Below, in pieces: positions 62,795-64,000 of a DNA stretch of 64,000 nt. Source of the stretch: JAVKFY01 sp040223615 (GTDB lineage Bacteria; Pseudomonadota; Alphaproteobacteria; GCA-2731375); assembly GCA_040223615.1 (NCBI GenBank), contig JAVKFY010000070.1, positions 1-64,000 on the forward strand, given 5' to 3'. Positions within the stretch are counted from its first letter, which is position 1, and each line of letters starts with the position of its first letter. A model generated the notes under the pieces. It saw nothing but the letters and a program-made list of their open reading frames with translations. It was not told the origin of the DNA and did not search any database. A program made the position numbers and the translations under genes.

Positions 62795-64000
62795 TCAGGC
62801 GGCGGCGGCGACGCAGCGGTCGCGGCCGCCCCGCTTGGCCTCGTAAAGCGCCGCGTCCGCCTGCGCCAGGAGGGCGTCGATGTCGGCGATCGCCGGGTTG
62901 GCATGGGCATAGCCGATGCTCGCCGTGGCCCGGATGCGCTCGCCTTCGTGGATGACCATCGTGGCTGATGTGGCGACCCGAAGGCGGTTTGCGATGTTGT
63001 CGATCATATCCTCGCGCGTCAGGGGCATGAGGACGGCGAACTCTTCGCCACCGAGCCGGCCGATCAGGTCGTGCTCGCGCAGGACTTCGCGCCAGGTCGC
63101 CGCAAGATCCTGCAAAACCGCGTCACCGCCCGCGTGGCCGTGTCGGTCGTTGACCTGCTTGAAATGGTCGATGTCAATTGCCAGCACGGCGACGCGGGTA
63201 CCTTCGCGTGCCATCCGACGACACTCGGAGCCTGCCAGCTCAAGAAAGCGGCGCCGGTTCAGCAGGCCGGTTAGCTCGTCGGTCCAGGCCAGTTCGGCGA
63301 GCTTCTGTTGTGCTCGTTTCAGTTCGGTGACGTCGACGCGAAACCCGACCAGACCGCCATCGCGGGTTCGGCGCTCGACGATCCGCATCCACCGGTTGCC
63401 CGGGAGTTCCTGTACGAAGGGTTCGCCGGGGTTGAAATGGGCGTGCAGGCGGTTGGCGATCCATTCCTCTTCCCGGCCGATCGCTTCCGGATACTGGCCG
63501 CGATAGACGCCGATGGGCAGCATTTCGGCAAAAGTCGCGCCTTCGCGCATGATGTCGGCGCTCTCGGCGTAAATCTCGCGATACCGTGCGTTGCAGATCG
63601 TCAGGCGGTCTTCGGCGTCGTACAGCACGAAACCGTCGTCCAGCGCCTCCACCGCATCCGTCAGCCGTGCCTCAGCCTGTCTCGATCGCTCCGCTAGATG
63701 CCGCAATTCGAGCTCGTCGATGACGATGGAGGCGAGATCGTGGAGTTGCTGCTTCTGGTCGCTGTCGAGCTGCCGTGGCTCGGTGTCGATCGCGCACAGG
63801 GTGCCGAGACGATGGCCATCGGCGGTTTCCAGCGGCGCGCCGGCGTAGAAGCGGATATGCGGCGCGCCGGTGACCAGCGGATTGTCGCAGAAGCGGTCGT
63901 CACGGCGTGCGTCGGGCACCTCCATGACCTCGTGATCACAGATCGCGTGCGCGCAGAAGGCGAAATCGCGTGGCGTTTCGGTTGCGTCGAGGCCGACGCG
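62795..64000 (-). CDS. GAF-PAS-GGDEF diguanylate cyclase (5' end beyond the window)
   Basis: A signalling enzyme making c-di-GMP; 401 residues are present and the frame is open at the window end. The part in view has a GAF domain (DFAFCAHAICDHEVMEVPDAR, GAPHIRFYAGAPLET, LGTLCAIDTEPRQL), a PAS domain (DAVEALDDGFVLYDAEDRLTICN) with PAC end (FRVDVTELKRAQQ), and a GGDEF domain (DELTGLLNRRRFLELA, DIDHFKQVNDRHGHAGGDAVL) with active site GGEEF. An RxxD inhibitory site (REHD) lies five residues ahead of GGEEF, so product inhibition is likely. The GAF type resembles cytosolic light- or metabolite-sensing domains. Confidence 0.92.
   Translation of the reverse strand, partial: RVGLDATETPRDFAFCAHAICDHEVMEVPDARRDDRFCDNPLVTGAPHIRFYAGAPLETADGHRLGTLCAIDTEPRQLDSDQKQQLHDLASIVIDELELRHLAERSRQAEARLTDAVEALDDGFVLYDAEDRLTICNARYREIYAESADIMREGATFAEMLPIGVYRGQYPEAIGREEEWIANRLHAHFNPGEPFVQELPGNRWMRIVERRTRDGGLVGFRVDVTELKRAQQKLAELAWTDELTGLLNRRRFLELAGSECRRMAREGTRVAVLAIDIDHFKQVNDRHGHAGGDAVLQDLAATWREVLREHDLIGRLGGEEFAVLMPLTREDMIDNIANRLRVATSATMVIHEGERIRATASIGYAHANPAIADIDALLAQADAALYEAKRGGRDRCVAAAA

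Overview
The window is a GC-rich (roughly two-thirds G+C), densely coded stretch of bacterial chromosome. Gene content and order point to an alphaproteobacterium, probably Rhodospirillales-like: dapF-mtaB-ftsY; murA-DUF2948-his-UPF0262-phosphatase-maf-rng; ilvE beside petP/petR-type regulators; uvrC-pgsA-moaD-moaE; and a small ferritin very close to Rhodospirillum rubrum EncFtn. I see no phage, insertion sequence, CRISPR array or rRNA. Starts are often GTG or TTG, and many genes overlap by 1-4 bases.

Region by region. 1-2520: dapF, mtaB and the 5' part of ftsY (cut by the window edge). 2645-9694: accessory genes, including a small Cys-rich protein, a secreted internally duplicated beta-propeller protein, an alpha/beta-hydrolase fold protein lacking its catalytic Ser and His, a secreted cyclase-family enzyme and an MFS transporter. 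9846-15432: ergothioneine genes egtB-egtD, a RidA protein and polA. 15433-22185: a long intergenic stretch, a small DUF6961-like protein, a membrane histidine kinase, then a methyltransferase followed by a translationally coupled trio (MetE-like zinc methyltransferase, alpha/beta hydrolase, luciferase-like flavin enzyme). 22265-23893: an EncFtn-type ferritin without encapsulin, nine bases ahead of an MFS transporter. 23897-26049: an alpha/alpha-toroid protein coupled to an AAC(3)-fold acetyltransferase. 26395-26470: tRNA-Ala(CGC) with its own promoter. 26679-40497: TAXI binding protein, GST, leucyl aminopeptidase/MarR/NlpC-P60, ghrA, zapE, mmsA, a Popeye-like cyclic-nucleotide protein with a VOC protein, a Kef antiporter, a Ca2+ exchanger and a pteridine-reductase-like SDR. 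40871-45693: uvrC, pgsA, moaD-moaE, an SDR and a vapBC pair. 45738-49484: ilvE diverging from a MarR regulator, an OmpR-type regulator and its kinase. 49599-55842: quinone reductase-like enzyme, zinc metallopeptidase, PaiB-like protein, htpG, a GST remnant, folD, DUF167 and YggT. 55926-64000: RNase G, maf, phosphatase, UPF0262, hisD, hisG, DUF2948, murA, a 53-residue basic protein and a GAF-PAS-GGDEF diguanylate cyclase cut by the window end.

The most promising unusual system is the stand-alone EncFtn ferritin with its coupled MFS transporter. Next are the methyltransferase/MetE-like/hydrolase/flavin operon, the catalytically stripped hydrolase, a DNA polymerase I with a degenerate proofreading site, a MoaD ending Gly-Gly-Ala-Gly, and a zinc metallopeptidase whose conserved N-terminus begins at an ATA codon.
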